64,000 nt of DNA from Candidatus Avelusimicrobium gallinaceum (GCA_944324965.1 CALUYH010000006.1:28875-92874), one strand, 5' to 3'; counted from the first letter of the stretch, positions 34,346-42,605 are shown. Notes: a model not told the origin generated them from the letters alone. Program-made: numbers and translations.

Positions 34346-35232
34346 CCGAGCCCCCTTTGCAGGCTTTGCAAATTGCGCCGCATCAGTTCCCCGTATGTCA
34401 CGTTGGCGTCAAAATCCTGCTTGCTGACGTGTTCCACCGTGTAAAGCGGCAGCACCTGGGCGCCGGTTTCTTCGGCCACCGTGGCGCTCAAGCGCGGAGA
34501 AAGGGTTTCCTCGGTAAAAATGGTGCGGATGTGGTTTTGGCGGATAAACTGAATTAAATCCGCCAGCTGGCGCACGGAGTTTTCCCCGTCGTGGGAAGAA
34601 CCCGCCAGAGCGGAAAGGGAAAGATTATAATTTTTGGTTAAATTGCCAAACGCCAAATGGCCCACGTGCACGACTTCGCGGCTTTGGCAGAACGCCAGGC
34701 CCTTTTGGTAAGATTCGTCCAATTCCTGCAGTTCTTTTTCCAACGCCTGCAAGTTGGCGCCGTACACTTCGCGGTGGGCGGGATCCTTTTGCACCAGCAC
34801 CGACGCGATGGCCCGGGCAATTTTGCGGGTGTTTTTAAAATCCATCCAAATGTGCGGGTCATCCGAGGCGGGCGTATATTGGGCCGCCTGCACCACTTGC
34901 GTTTGCGGGCCGGCCGCGGCCAGCACGTCTTTGGCCCAGGGTTCTATCCGGTCCGACACGTAGATAAAAATGTCCGCATTTTTAACGGTCACCAACACGC
35001 CGGGCGTCGGTTCAAACGAGTGCGGCTCGGCATTGGCCGGAAGCAGCATGGACACGTCGGCATAGTCCCCGGCCAGCTGTTTGGCCAGCGTGTACGGCAC
35101 ATAGCCGGACGTAACGACCTTGGGTTTTTGGCCTTCGGCCACCGGCGCCAGATGGCGGCGCGGCGCCAAGGAAAGCCACCACACCAGGGCGGCCAGTAAA
35201 ACAAATAAAAGGGCAGGCAAGTGTTTTTTCAT
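34333..35232 (-). CDS. znuA: Zinc/manganese ABC transporter substrate-binding protein
   Basis: This exported protein captures the metal in the periplasm. The 299-residue chain has an uncleaved or cleavable N-terminal hydrophobic segment (LPALLFVLLAALVWWLSLA). Likely ligands are His in ANAEPHSFEP, His in DDPHIWMDF, His in VVHVGHLAFG and Glu in IFTEETLSP. It lacks the long His-rich loop of classical ZnuA, which leaves manganese possible. It begins the operon znuA-znuC-znuB-nth, divergent from the EamA transporter. Confidence 0.88.
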   Translation of the reverse strand: MKKHLPALLFVLLAALVWWLSLAPRRHLAPVAEGQKPKVVTSGYVPYTLAKQLAGDYADVSMLLPANAEPHSFEPTPGVLVTVKNADIFIYVSDRIEPWAKDVLAAAGPQTQVVQAAQYTPASDDPHIWMDFKNTRKIARAIASVLVQKDPAHREVYGANLQALEKELQELDESYQKGLAFCQSREVVHVGHLAFGNLTKNYNLSLSALAGSSHDGENSVRQLADLIQFIRQNHIRTIFTEETLSPRLSATVAEETGAQVLPLYTVEHVSKQDFDANVTYGELMRRNLQSLQRGLGCQA

Positions 35233-35250
35233 AGGGAATTCCTCTTATAT

Positions 35251-35277
35251 ATTATACGAATTCCACCGCCCGGCGGT
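35251..35277 (-). promoter_or_regulatory. znuA promoter with palindromic operator candidate
   Basis: The minus strand reads TATAAT at 35256-35251, 18 bases before the coding start. A perfect inverted repeat ACCGCC-C-GGCGGT at 35265-35277 covers the -35 region, as expected for a repressor site. Assignment to a Zur- or Fur-type regulator is a guess from context. Confidence 0.4.
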
Positions 35278-35298
35278 AATGTCGTTTTGGGAATTTAC

Positions 35299-35316
35299 TA
35301 TAATATACGAAAGGAG
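35299..35316 (+). promoter_or_regulatory. Promoter and ribosome binding site of EamA transporter
   Basis: TATAAT at 35299-35304 and AAGGAG at 35311-35316 precede the ATG at 35323. This gene has a conventional leader, in contrast to the leaderless class. Confidence 0.6.
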
Positions 35317-35322
35317 AAAACT

Positions 35323-36225
35323 ATGAGCTATATACTGGCATTTTGTTTGGCACTTTGTTGGGGGACGGCTTTTTTGGCGTCCAAAAATATCGTGGAAAGT
35401 CTGCCACCGTACTGGGGCACTTTTTACCGTGTACTGGCAGGGTTGTGTTTCTTTATCGTTTTGTACGCGATTCAGCGCAAAAATTTAAAATGCCCCGTCA
35501 AACAGCTTTGGCGCCCGTGGACCATCGGGCTGCTGCTGATTTTGCTGCCGTTTGCCGCCATTTCCTGGGGGCAGCGCTTTGTGGCGCCGACGATTGGCGG
35601 GATTTTTAACGGGACGGTACCGATATGGTCCTTCATCGCCGGGGCCATTTTGTTAAAAGGCGAAGACCGCTTTACCTGGCGCCGTGCGGCCGGGGTGACG
35701 GTGGGGATGATCGGCCTGCTGATTATTATGCACCCGATGATTACCGCCGCCAAGCTGGACGCCAGCCCGCTGGCGCTGTACGGCTGCATTGCGTTTTTGA
35801 TTATGGCCTGGGCGTACAGCTTGGGCAACGTGCTGACCAAAAAAATTATGGTGGACAGCGACGCCGTTTCCAACGAAGCCAACACCTTCCACCAGTATTT
35901 GTTCTCGGCGGTGGTGCTGTTGATTATTTCCCTGTTGGTAGAACCGATTCCGCCGGCCTCGGCCTTCACCACCAAAGTGGTGGTTTCCATTATTAGCGCC
36001 GGGGTATTCTCGTCCGCGGTGGCGTTCCTGCTGATGGTAGCTTTGATTAAACGCTGGGGGGCCACGCGTATGGCGTCGGTCACGTATTTCACGCCCGTGG
36101 TAGCAATGATCAGCGATATGATTGCCTTCGGCCGTATGCCGACCGGGGCCGAAATCGGCGGGCTGATGCTGATTTTTGTCAGCTTGATTTTGATTCAAAA
36201 GAAAGTAGAGCCGGAAACCAAATAA
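35323..36225 (+). CDS. EamA/DMT family transporter
   Basis: This 300-residue inner-membrane protein has ten hydrophobic segments arranged as two repeats of five, the EamA (drug/metabolite transporter) layout. It starts MSYILAFCLALCWGTAFLASK. Members export amino acids or other metabolites; the adjacent threonine synthase gene, 3 bases downstream, hints at an amino acid, but this is inference. The start is set by AAGGAG 6 bases upstream; the open frame from 35221 passes through the promoter. Confidence 0.85.
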   Translation: MSYILAFCLALCWGTAFLASKNIVESLPPYWGTFYRVLAGLCFFIVLYAIQRKNLKCPVKQLWRPWTIGLLLILLPFAAISWGQRFVAPTIGGIFNGTVPIWSFIAGAILLKGEDRFTWRRAAGVTVGMIGLLIIMHPMITAAKLDASPLALYGCIAFLIMAWAYSLGNVLTKKIMVDSDAVSNEANTFHQYLFSAVVLLIISLLVEPIPPASAFTTKVVVSIISAGVFSSAVAFLLMVALIKRWGATRMASVTYFTPVVAMISDMIAFGRMPTGAEIGGLMLIFVSLILIQKKVEPETK

Positions 36226-36228
36226 TCT

Positions 36229-37470
36229 ATGAAAAAAATCCTCAACCTGCAGTGCATTAACTGCGGCAAAGAACACAAAACCAGCGAGGCAAACTTCGTT
36301 TGTTCGGCCTGCGGCGGAAACCTGGAAGTCAATTACGATTATAAACTGATTTCCAAACGCTTCAGCATCGGCAAACTGAAAGACAACCGCGAGTTTGATA
36401 TGTGGCGCTATATGGACCTGTTGCCCATCAACGACCACGACAAAGTGCCGCATGTGCACGTGGGCTGGACGCCGCTCTACCCCTGCAAAGAACTGGCCAA
36501 AGAACTGCATATTTCCAACTTGCTAATTAAGGATGAAGGCCGCAACCCGACCGGGTCCATTAAAGACCGCGGCAGCGCCGTGGCCGTGGCCCGCGCACTG
36601 GAGCTGGAGCAGGAAGTCATTGCCGACGCCTCCACCGGCAACGCCAGCGATTCGCTGGCCTGCTTGACGGCCAGCACCCCGCTCAAAGCCGTCATCTTTG
36701 CGCCGAAGTCCGTGCCGGACCCGAAACTCGTGCAGCTGCTCGTGTACGGGGCGGAAGTAATTGGCGTGGACGGCTCGTACGACGAAGCCTTTGAACTGTG
36801 CAAACAATCCGTGCAAAAATACGGCTGGTATTCCCGCGCCGCGGGGTTCAACCCGTTCACGCGCGAAGGCAAAAAAACCTGCGCGTTTGAAATTTGCGAA
36901 CAAATGGATTGGGAAGCGCCGGATAAAGTGATTGTGGCGGCAGGCGACGGAACGATTTTGGCCGGTTTGTGGAAGGGATTTACCGACTTTAACAAATTGG
37001 GCATTATTGAGCGGATGCCGCAGATGATTGCCGTCCAGGCCGAAGGCAGCGCCGCCATTGCGCAGGCGTTCAACAGCCATACGGAAGTAAAATCCGTGGC
37101 GGCCCACACGGTGGCGGACAGCATTGTGGTGAACTACCCGCGCGACGCGGCCCTGGCCCTGCAGGCCTTGCAGGAGTCCAACGGTATGGCCGTTACGGTG
37201 ACGGACGAAGAAATTTTGCAGGCTATCCCGGAATTGGCGCGCAAAGCCAACATCTTTGCCGAACCCGCCGGGGCAACGCCGTATGCCGCGCTGAAAAAAC
37301 TGGTGGCGGAAGGCAAAATTGAACGGGACGAGTCGGTGGTTTTAATTGTGGGCGGCAACGGGCTAAAGGACATAGACTCGGCCATGCAGGTCCTGCCCAA
37401 AGTGTGCGTCATTCCCCCCACGATGGCCGCCGTGGAAGAAGAATTAAAAGCCAAAGGCTTTATTAAATAA
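36229..37470 (+). CDS. thrC: Threonine synthase
   Basis: This PLP enzyme converts O-phosphohomoserine to threonine. The 413-residue protein has an N-terminal zinc-ribbon-like segment with two C-x2-C pairs (CINC and CSAC) and the PLP lysine in GSIKDRGSAVAV. The phosphate-binding region is DASTGNASDSLAC, and the late motif is VGGNGLKD. Its length and the zinc ribbon fit the shorter class. It lies 3 bases behind the EamA gene, so the two are cotranscribed. Other threonine genes are not in the window. A cysteate synthase-type paralogue is a less likely alternative. Confidence 0.85.
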   Translation: MKKILNLQCINCGKEHKTSEANFVCSACGGNLEVNYDYKLISKRFSIGKLKDNREFDMWRYMDLLPINDHDKVPHVHVGWTPLYPCKELAKELHISNLLIKDEGRNPTGSIKDRGSAVAVARALELEQEVIADASTGNASDSLACLTASTPLKAVIFAPKSVPDPKLVQLLVYGAEVIGVDGSYDEAFELCKQSVQKYGWYSRAAGFNPFTREGKKTCAFEICEQMDWEAPDKVIVAAGDGTILAGLWKGFTDFNKLGIIERMPQMIAVQAEGSAAIAQAFNSHTEVKSVAAHTVADSIVVNYPRDAALALQALQESNGMAVTVTDEEILQAIPELARKANIFAEPAGATPYAALKKLVAEGKIERDESVVLIVGGNGLKDIDSAMQVLPKVCVIPPTMAAVEEELKAKGFIK

Positions 37471-37476
37471 TTCCAA

Positions 37477-37505
37477 CAAAAACCCCGGATTCTCCGGGGT
37501 TTTTT
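37477..37505 (+). terminator. Terminator after thrC
   Basis: The stem ACCCCGGA / TCCGGGGT is followed by T6. The left arm is preceded by A-rich sequence, so it may also end the opposing small gene. Confidence 0.85.
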
Positions 37506-37515
37506 GTGGCCTGAT

Positions 37516-37794
37516 TTACGGATTCATTTGTTCAAAAGCGTCCAAGCTGGCGCTGCGCACTTCGGTCGGCACGCAGATATTGCCTACCCACCGCCCGTTG
37601 CACGGGGGCTTGGCTTGCGGTTGCTTGGCACCTTGTGCCGCTTGGGCAGGCGTTTGCGGCTGCGTAACCCCCGGCAAATTTAACACCTGCCGCGTTTGCG
37701 CCGTGTATTGCTTTAACACCAGCATCAGCAACACGGACATAATCACCACCGCAAGGAGCATTCCCAACAGCCCGACGCCACGGTTATTTTTCAT
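37516..37794 (-). CDS. Small prepilin-like membrane protein
   Basis: This 92-residue protein begins MKNNRGVGLLGMLLAVVIMSVLLMLVL, which resembles a class III prepilin signal: a short basic leader ending in Gly, then a long hydrophobic helix. The usual Glu at position 5 of the mature form is replaced by Gly, as in some minor pseudopilins. A Pro/Gln/Ala-rich stretch follows, then a small C-terminal loop with two cysteines (PCNGRWVGNICVP) that could form a disulfide. The start is supported by AGGGGG and the promoter upstream; the frame to 37845 crosses the promoter. Function unknown; an accessory pilus component is one guess. Confidence 0.65.
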   Translation of the reverse strand: MKNNRGVGLLGMLLAVVIMSVLLMLVLKQYTAQTRQVLNLPGVTQPQTPAQAAQGAKQPQAKPPCNGRWVGNICVPTEVRSASLDAFEQMNP

Positions 37795-37815
37795 ATATTT
37801 TTCCCCCTTGTGTCT

Positions 37816-37824
37816 ATTGTAGCA
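37816..37824 (-). promoter_or_regulatory. Extended -10 promoter of the prepilin-like gene
   Basis: The minus strand reads TGCTACAAT, followed by a 21-base gap that contains the Shine-Dalgarno-like AGGGGG before the ATG at 37794. Confidence 0.55.
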
Positions 37825-37886
37825 CACCCGCCGGCACTCCCCCAAAAAAATTTTTGTTTTAAAAAGGTCTTTTTCCCAATGTAAAA

Positions 37887-37895
37887 TGCTAAAAT
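37887..37895 (+). promoter_or_regulatory. Extended -10 promoter of the DUF4912-GH57 operon
   Basis: TGCTAAAAT lies 3 bases before an ATG at 37899 and 66 bases before the ATG at 37962. The first is too close to the -10 to be transcribed, so the start at 37962 is supported, with a leader of about 60 bases. Confidence 0.5.
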
Positions 37896-37961
37896 AGAAT
37901 GGGGGAGAAAAATTCTCTAAAGAAAAATAATATATTAAAACAGGGTGAGGTAAAGAAACAT

Positions 37962-38837
37962 ATGACGCAAAATTTATCTTCGTCCGCCTTGGTTAAACCC
38001 TTGGCTAAAGACATACACGCCGAAGCGGACATTCCGTCCGGATACGGCAAAACGGAAAGCTATTTGCTGCCCAAAGACCCGGCTTGGATGTTCTTATTTT
38101 GGGAAATCACCCCGAACACCTTGGATTATCTGAAAAGCCAATACGGGGAAGACGTCCTGAAACAGGCCCGCACCATCATCCGCCTGCACGACGTGACGAA
38201 TGTGAACTTTTTTGACGGGAACAACTCCGTTACCCACTACGATATGCCCGTCATTTTTGAAGCCCGCAGCTGGTACATCAACGCGCCGCAAGCCGGCCGC
38301 TCGTACCTGGCCGATTTGGGCTACCTGACCGCCGACGGCAAATTCATCTTGGTCTCCCGCAGCAACGCTACGTCGCTGCCGCCCGGCAAAGTGTCCGACA
38401 TCGTGGACGACAAATGGATGATTGTGGAAGGCGACTTCCAAAAACTCTTAAAACTGGCCGGGGCCGACTACATCGGCTTGGGCGCCAGCGAACTGATGCA
38501 CGTGTTGGGCCAACGCTGGAAACTGACGGAGCTGTCCTCCTCCGGCGCGCCGACCTCGTGGTCGTCCTTCACGCTGCAACTGGAAAAAGTGCAGCCCGAA
38601 GCCGAAGAAGACATCTGGCTCCAGGCGGATTGCGAAATTATTATCTACGGTTCCGCGTCCAAAAACGCCATCGTGTCCATCAACGGGCAAGACATTGAAC
38701 TCAAAGAAGGCAAATTTTCCATTCGCCAGCACCTGCCCGCCGGCAGCGTGGTGGACTTACCGATTAAAGCGCGCAACGCCAAAGGCGACAAAACGCGCCA
38801 GGTAACGATTAAAGCGCTGCGCGAGGAAGGGAAATAA
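37962..38837 (+). CDS. DUF4912 domain protein
   Basis: This 291-residue cytoplasmic protein matches the DUF4912 layout: SYLLPKDPAWMFLFWEIT near residue 30, then IIRLHDVTNVNFFDG and a segment ending RSWYINAPQAGRSYLADLGY. The C-terminal third (residues 205-290) is a beta-rich, possibly carbohydrate-binding extension. DUF4912 proteins are often found next to GH57 glucan branching enzymes, as here (2-base gap), which suggests a role in glycogen metabolism such as binding the polymer. The molecular activity is not known. The ATG at 37962 follows GTGAGG; a longer frame from 37899 is rejected because of the promoter. Confidence 0.8.
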   Translation: MTQNLSSSALVKPLAKDIHAEADIPSGYGKTESYLLPKDPAWMFLFWEITPNTLDYLKSQYGEDVLKQARTIIRLHDVTNVNFFDGNNSVTHYDMPVIFEARSWYINAPQAGRSYLADLGYLTADGKFILVSRSNATSLPPGKVSDIVDDKWMIVEGDFQKLLKLAGADYIGLGASELMHVLGQRWKLTELSSSGAPTSWSSFTLQLEKVQPEAEEDIWLQADCEIIIYGSASKNAIVSINGQDIELKEGKFSIRQHLPAGSVVDLPIKARNAKGDKTRQVTIKALREEGK

Positions 38838-38839
38838 CC

Positions 38840-40465
38840 ATGGGCGAAGAAAAAGGCTACTTGGCGCTGGTGCTGCACGCGCACCTGCCGTTCATCAAAC
38901 ACCCGGAATACCCGGACTTTCTGGAAGAAGATTGGTTTTACGAAGCCATGGTGGAAACGTACATTCCGCTGCTTAACGTATTTGAAAATCTGACCGAAGA
39001 AGGAACCGATTTCCGCTTGACGATGTCTTTGACGCCGCCGCTGTGCAACATGATGTCGGACCCACTGCTCATTGACCGCTTCCGCCATTATTTAAACCAG
39101 CGGCTGGAACTGTCGGAAAAAGAACTCAACCGCACGCAGGGCACGGAGTTTGAAGGCGTCGCGCGGATGTACTTCAACAAATTCCGCCGCTACAAAGATT
39201 TGTTTGAAAACCGCTACCACAGCCACGTCCTGGAAGGGTTCAAAAAATTCCAGGATATGGGCAAGCTGGAAATTATCACTTGCTGCGCCACGCACGGCTA
39301 TCTGCCGCTGATGGTGCACAAGGAAAGCGTCAATGCACAAATCAAAATCGCCGCCAACGACTATCGCAGCCGCTTTGGCCGCAGCCCGCGGGGCATTTGG
39401 CTGGCCGAATGCGCCTACAACCCCGGCGACGATAAATTCCTGCGCGACGAAGGCATCCGGTTCTTCTTTACCGAATCGCACGGCGTACTGCACGGCACAC
39501 CCCGCCCGAAATACGGCATCTACGCGCCCGTGTACTGCCCGCAAACCGGCGTGGCCGCCTTTGCGCGCGATATGGAATCGGCCCAGCAGGTGTGGAGCGC
39601 CGAATCCGGCTACCCCGGCGACCCGCGCTACCGCGAATTCTACCGCGACTTGGGTTACGATTTGAACTACGACTATATCAAACCCTACCTCCATTCCGAC
39701 GGCGTCCGCCGCAACATCGGCATGAAGTACCATAAAATTACCGGCAAAGTACCCCTGAACCAAAAACAGGCGTACAACCCCTACGAGGCGCGCGAAGTGG
39801 CCGCCACGCACGCCGGCAACTTTATGTTCAACCGCCAGAAACAGATTGAATACTTAAGCACGCTGTTGGACCGCAAACCGCTGATTGTTTCCATGTACGA
39901 CGCGGAACTGTACGGCCACTGGTGGTACGAAGGGATTGATTTCCTGGAATTCTTGTTCAAAAAAATCTATTACGACCAGAAGGACATCAAGCTCGTCACG
40001 CCGAGCGAATACCTGGAAATGTACCCCGAAAACCAAATGGTGCAACCGTCCATGTCCTCCTGGGGCGACAAAGGCTACCACGATGTGTGGCTTAACAGCG
40101 GAAACGACTGGATTTACCGCCACCTCATCAAAGCGGCCGAACGAATGATGGAACTGGCCAACAAATTCCCGCATGCAGACGGCCTCTTGCGCCGGGCGCT
40201 AAACCAATTGGCGCGCGAACTGCTGCTGATGCAATCGTCCGACTGGGCGTTTTTGATGACCACCGGCACCGCCAAGGAATACTCCACCAAGCGCACCAAG
40301 GACCACGTCAAACGGTTCAACGAGCTCTACGAGCAAATCCAAGGCAACCGCATTGACGAAGGCTTTGTGTACGACCTGGAGCAGAAAGACTCTATCTTCC
40401 AACAGATAGACTACAACGTCTACTCCAGCGCCGCCAAAGAAGCCGTCCTAAAGAAGTACTCTTGA
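38840..40465 (+). CDS. GH57 family 1,4-alpha-glucan branching enzyme
   Basis: This 541-residue enzyme would add alpha-1,6 branches to glycogen. It begins with the GH57 motif LALVLHAHLPF. The catalytic nucleophile Glu190 is in GIWLAECAY and the acid/base Asp354 is in SMYDAELYGHWWYEG. A C-terminal helical DUF1957-like domain follows (residues 430-530). The length matches characterised GH57 branching enzymes. It is the second gene of a two-gene operon with DUF4912 and ends at a strong terminator. Confidence 0.9.
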   Translation: MGEEKGYLALVLHAHLPFIKHPEYPDFLEEDWFYEAMVETYIPLLNVFENLTEEGTDFRLTMSLTPPLCNMMSDPLLIDRFRHYLNQRLELSEKELNRTQGTEFEGVARMYFNKFRRYKDLFENRYHSHVLEGFKKFQDMGKLEIITCCATHGYLPLMVHKESVNAQIKIAANDYRSRFGRSPRGIWLAECAYNPGDDKFLRDEGIRFFFTESHGVLHGTPRPKYGIYAPVYCPQTGVAAFARDMESAQQVWSAESGYPGDPRYREFYRDLGYDLNYDYIKPYLHSDGVRRNIGMKYHKITGKVPLNQKQAYNPYEAREVAATHAGNFMFNRQKQIEYLSTLLDRKPLIVSMYDAELYGHWWYEGIDFLEFLFKKIYYDQKDIKLVTPSEYLEMYPENQMVQPSMSSWGDKGYHDVWLNSGNDWIYRHLIKAAERMMELANKFPHADGLLRRALNQLARELLLMQSSDWAFLMTTGTAKEYSTKRTKDHVKRFNELYEQIQGNRIDEGFVYDLEQKDSIFQQIDYNVYSSAAKEAVLKKYS

Positions 40466-40480
40466 CTCAACTCGCATCCA

Positions 40481-40512
40481 AAAATCCCCGGGCACTCTCC
40501 CGGGGATTTTTT
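40481..40512 (+). terminator. Terminator after the GH57 gene
   Basis: The stem ATCCCCGGG / CCCGGGGAT is followed by T6. Confidence 0.88.
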
Positions 40513-40545
40513 ATGTCCGCGCGGGTTGCTTTCCCCGGCCAAGCC

Positions 40546-40565
40546 TATTTTCCCCCTATTTCAGG
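40546..40565 (+). repeat. Intergenic element shared with 63867-63884
   Basis: The sequence TATTTTCCCCCTATTTCAGG here and the 18-base version at 63867-63884 share TATTTTCC and TATTTCAGG, separated by a short variable spacer. Both copies lie upstream of a plus-strand gene. Only two copies are visible, so this is weak. Confidence 0.3.
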
Positions 40566-40583
40566 CGTCCGCTGTGGTCCAAA

Positions 40584-40613
40584 AGGCCTATCGGGGCCTA
40601 GGCCCAAGGGCCC
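40584..40613 (+). promoter_or_regulatory. Cluster of GGCC palindromes upstream of a promoter
   Basis: AGGCCT, the perfect 12-base palindrome GGGCCTAGGCCC (40594-40605) and GGGCCC (40608-40613) lie in a row. They end 23 bases before a TATAGT box, where an activator would bind. They could also form alternative hairpins. Confidence 0.4.
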
Positions 40614-40636
40614 TGGTGATTTCCGACGGGATGTTT

Positions 40637-40654
40637 TATAGTATAGATAAGGAG
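40637..40654 (+). promoter_or_regulatory. Promoter and ribosome binding site of the 437-residue exported protein
   Basis: TATAGT at 40637-40642 is followed by AAGGAG at 40649-40654 and the ATG at 40660. The leader is very short, about 11 bases. Confidence 0.5.
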
Positions 40655-40659
40655 AAAAT

Positions 40660-41973
40660 ATGATAAATCGCATTCTTGCTTTAATATGTTGTTTATGTCT
40701 GTCCACCGTTTCTTTTGCGCAGGGAGGAAAAATCGTGAAACAAACCCTCCAAGCCGCCACGAAAGACGCGGCCGCGCAAGCCGGCAAAAAAGTGCTATCC
40801 TCCGGGGTAGAAACAGCCGCCAAGTCGGCCGTCACCAAAGCTGCGGGCCAGGCGCTTACTGCCGGGGCTCACAATGTTTTGCAAAATGTACCGCAAACGG
40901 CTGCCTCCGTCAACACGCCGGCCAACACATTCATCAAACAACCCTACAAACCTGCTTTTGACGAACAAAAATTCTTGCAAAAAATAGGGACGGCCATGGA
41001 TTTTACCAAAACCAAAAAGGTGCTGAATTACTCCACCCTGCTGGAAGAAGAACGCGCCCAAGCCCGCCGTTTAGCCAATTTGCTCAAAAATTACCAAACC
41101 CTCAACTTGGACGAAATCCGCGAAAACGAATTGTGGGACGGATTAGACAGCCTCGTTGTAAACCAGAGTCTGCACCGCTTTTTGTCCAAATCCATTGAAA
41201 ACCGCAACTACATTCAATTTATGCGGGATTTGTCCAACTATTACAGCCTGTCTTTGGAATTTATGTCCTCCTACGAGCTGCGCTTTATCGCCAGCCAGGA
41301 CGTACGTGAAGTGTTTGCCCGCACAGCCCTGGAATACATGAAAGCGCACCCGCACAAACTGAACTTGAAACTGCGCGAAATTATGAAATCCCCGTATGTG
41401 GACGAAAACGTCAAATCCACGTTGCGCAGCTTTATCGCGCTGGAACAAATCATGCCCCAGCACGAAAGCGGCTTTTTAACCGTCTTGCGCGCGGCCCACA
41501 AGCAGCATACGGCCGGTTTGTCCGCGGCCCGCTCGCAGCAGGACATCGTTACCACGGTGGAAGCGTACAAAGAATTGGCCACCGAACTGGAAGAATTTAC
41601 CACACAATACCACCGTTCCCCCCGCTGGAACGCCCAACTGCCGGAAAGACGGTTGTACAACCGGCTGCTGATGATGATTGCCTACAATCAGGCCAACCAG
41701 TTTAAACAGGTCTTGCCCTACATTGACCAGATTATCACCTTGTTGGGCAAATATCCGAGCATCGGCCTGACGGCCCACGAAACGCTGGAAAACGTGCGGG
41801 CCTTCACCCAGGCCAACGGGCACCTGCCGCGGCAAATGTCCGAAATCAAGGACGGAGAAATCGTTTCCGACGAAGAACTGCACTTGTATGAAAGCATGGT
41901 GTACTGGAGCACCGTCAACAAAGATTTTGCCAAGCAAATTGTTGCGCTGCACGCCACCGCACGCCTGCATTAA
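40660..41973 (+). CDS. Exported helical protein of unknown function
   Basis: I do not recognise this 437-residue protein. It has a signal peptide (MINRILALICCLCLSTVSFA) and an Ala/Lys-rich amphipathic region to about residue 70. The rest is long and predicted mainly helical, with no Cys after the signal, ending near residue 437. Segments such as YMKAHPHKLNLKLREIM and VEAYKELATELEEFTTQYHRSPRW look like helical repeats but show no clear period. It is monocistronic between a GGCC-palindrome promoter region and a bidirectional terminator. It probably acts in the periplasm or at the surface. Confidence is high that it is a real gene, low on function. Confidence 0.8.
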   Translation: MINRILALICCLCLSTVSFAQGGKIVKQTLQAATKDAAAQAGKKVLSSGVETAAKSAVTKAAGQALTAGAHNVLQNVPQTAASVNTPANTFIKQPYKPAFDEQKFLQKIGTAMDFTKTKKVLNYSTLLEEERAQARRLANLLKNYQTLNLDEIRENELWDGLDSLVVNQSLHRFLSKSIENRNYIQFMRDLSNYYSLSLEFMSSYELRFIASQDVREVFARTALEYMKAHPHKLNLKLREIMKSPYVDENVKSTLRSFIALEQIMPQHESGFLTVLRAAHKQHTAGLSAARSQQDIVTTVEAYKELATELEEFTTQYHRSPRWNAQLPERRLYNRLLMMIAYNQANQFKQVLPYIDQIITLLGKYPSIGLTAHETLENVRAFTQANGHLPRQMSEIKDGEIVSDEELHLYESMVYWSTVNKDFAKQIVALHATARLH

Positions 41974-41990
41974 TATCGCTTTTCAGACAC

Positions 41991-42025
41991 AAAAAAACCG
42001 GGCCGTCCAAACGGCCCGGTTTTTT
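41991..42025. terminator. Bidirectional terminator before greA
   Basis: The stem AAACCGGGCCGT / ACGGCCCGGTTT is flanked by A and T runs. It serves both the exported-protein gene and convergent greA. Confidence 0.9.
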
Positions 42026-42035
42026 GTAGGATAAA

Positions 42036-42509
42036 TTATTTGTATTCCAGCTTGACCAATTTGTATTTTTTCGGTCCGCGCGGCAAGATGGCTTCAAACA
42101 TTTCGCCTTCTTTCTTGCCCAACACACCGTTGGCCAGCGGGGATTTAACGGACAGCAACCCCTTTTCCGGGTTGGATTCCATAGAACCCACCAACGTATA
42201 GGTGAACTCAATGCCGGCATCCACATCGCGGATGGTCACGGTCGCGCCGATGCGGGCTTCGCTTTTGTCCACGGTCAAATCGTCCGTAATCTGGGCGTTG
42301 CGCAGGCGGATTTCCAATTCCTGGATGCGGATCAGCGTTTCCGTCTGTTTTTCTTTCGCGGCGTGATACTCGGCGTTTTCTTTCAAATCGCCCTGTGCGG
42401 CGGCTTCGCCAATCTCATTAGAGAGTTGGGCTTTTAATTCTTTCAAATCTTTCAGCTCGTTTACCAGAGCTTCATATTTTTTGCGGCTTACGTAAAATGG
42501 TTCTCCCAT
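42036..42509 (-). CDS. greA: Transcription elongation factor GreA
   Basis: GreA rescues backtracked RNA polymerase by stimulating transcript cleavage. The 157-residue protein has the N-terminal coiled coil (residues 10-75, KYEALVNELKDLKELKAQL) with acidic tip residues in NEIGEAAAQGDLKENAEYH. The C-terminal FKBP-like domain carries DKSEARIGATVTIRD and SPLANGVLGKKEGE. It has AAGGAG 7 bases before the ATG and is divergent from the protease gene. Confidence 0.95.
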   Translation of the reverse strand: MGEPFYVSRKKYEALVNELKDLKELKAQLSNEIGEAAAQGDLKENAEYHAAKEKQTETLIRIQELEIRLRNAQITDDLTVDKSEARIGATVTIRDVDAGIEFTYTLVGSMESNPEKGLLSVKSPLANGVLGKKEGEMFEAILPRGPKKYKLVKLEYK

Positions 42510-42589
42510 AATGCAACTCCTTAAATACCTACTTACTAAGTGTACTATTTATCCGCTTGCTTTTCAACGCCCCCAGCCCAAGCAATTAT

Positions 42590-42598
42590 TGCTATAAT
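42590..42598 (+). promoter_or_regulatory. Extended -10 promoter, predicted leaderless start of protease gene
   Basis: TGCTATAAT, a perfect hexamer with TGN extension, lies 7 bases before the ATG at 42606. No Shine-Dalgarno sequence and no good -35 are visible. Confidence 0.6.
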
Positions 42599-42605
42599 CT
42601 GAAAT

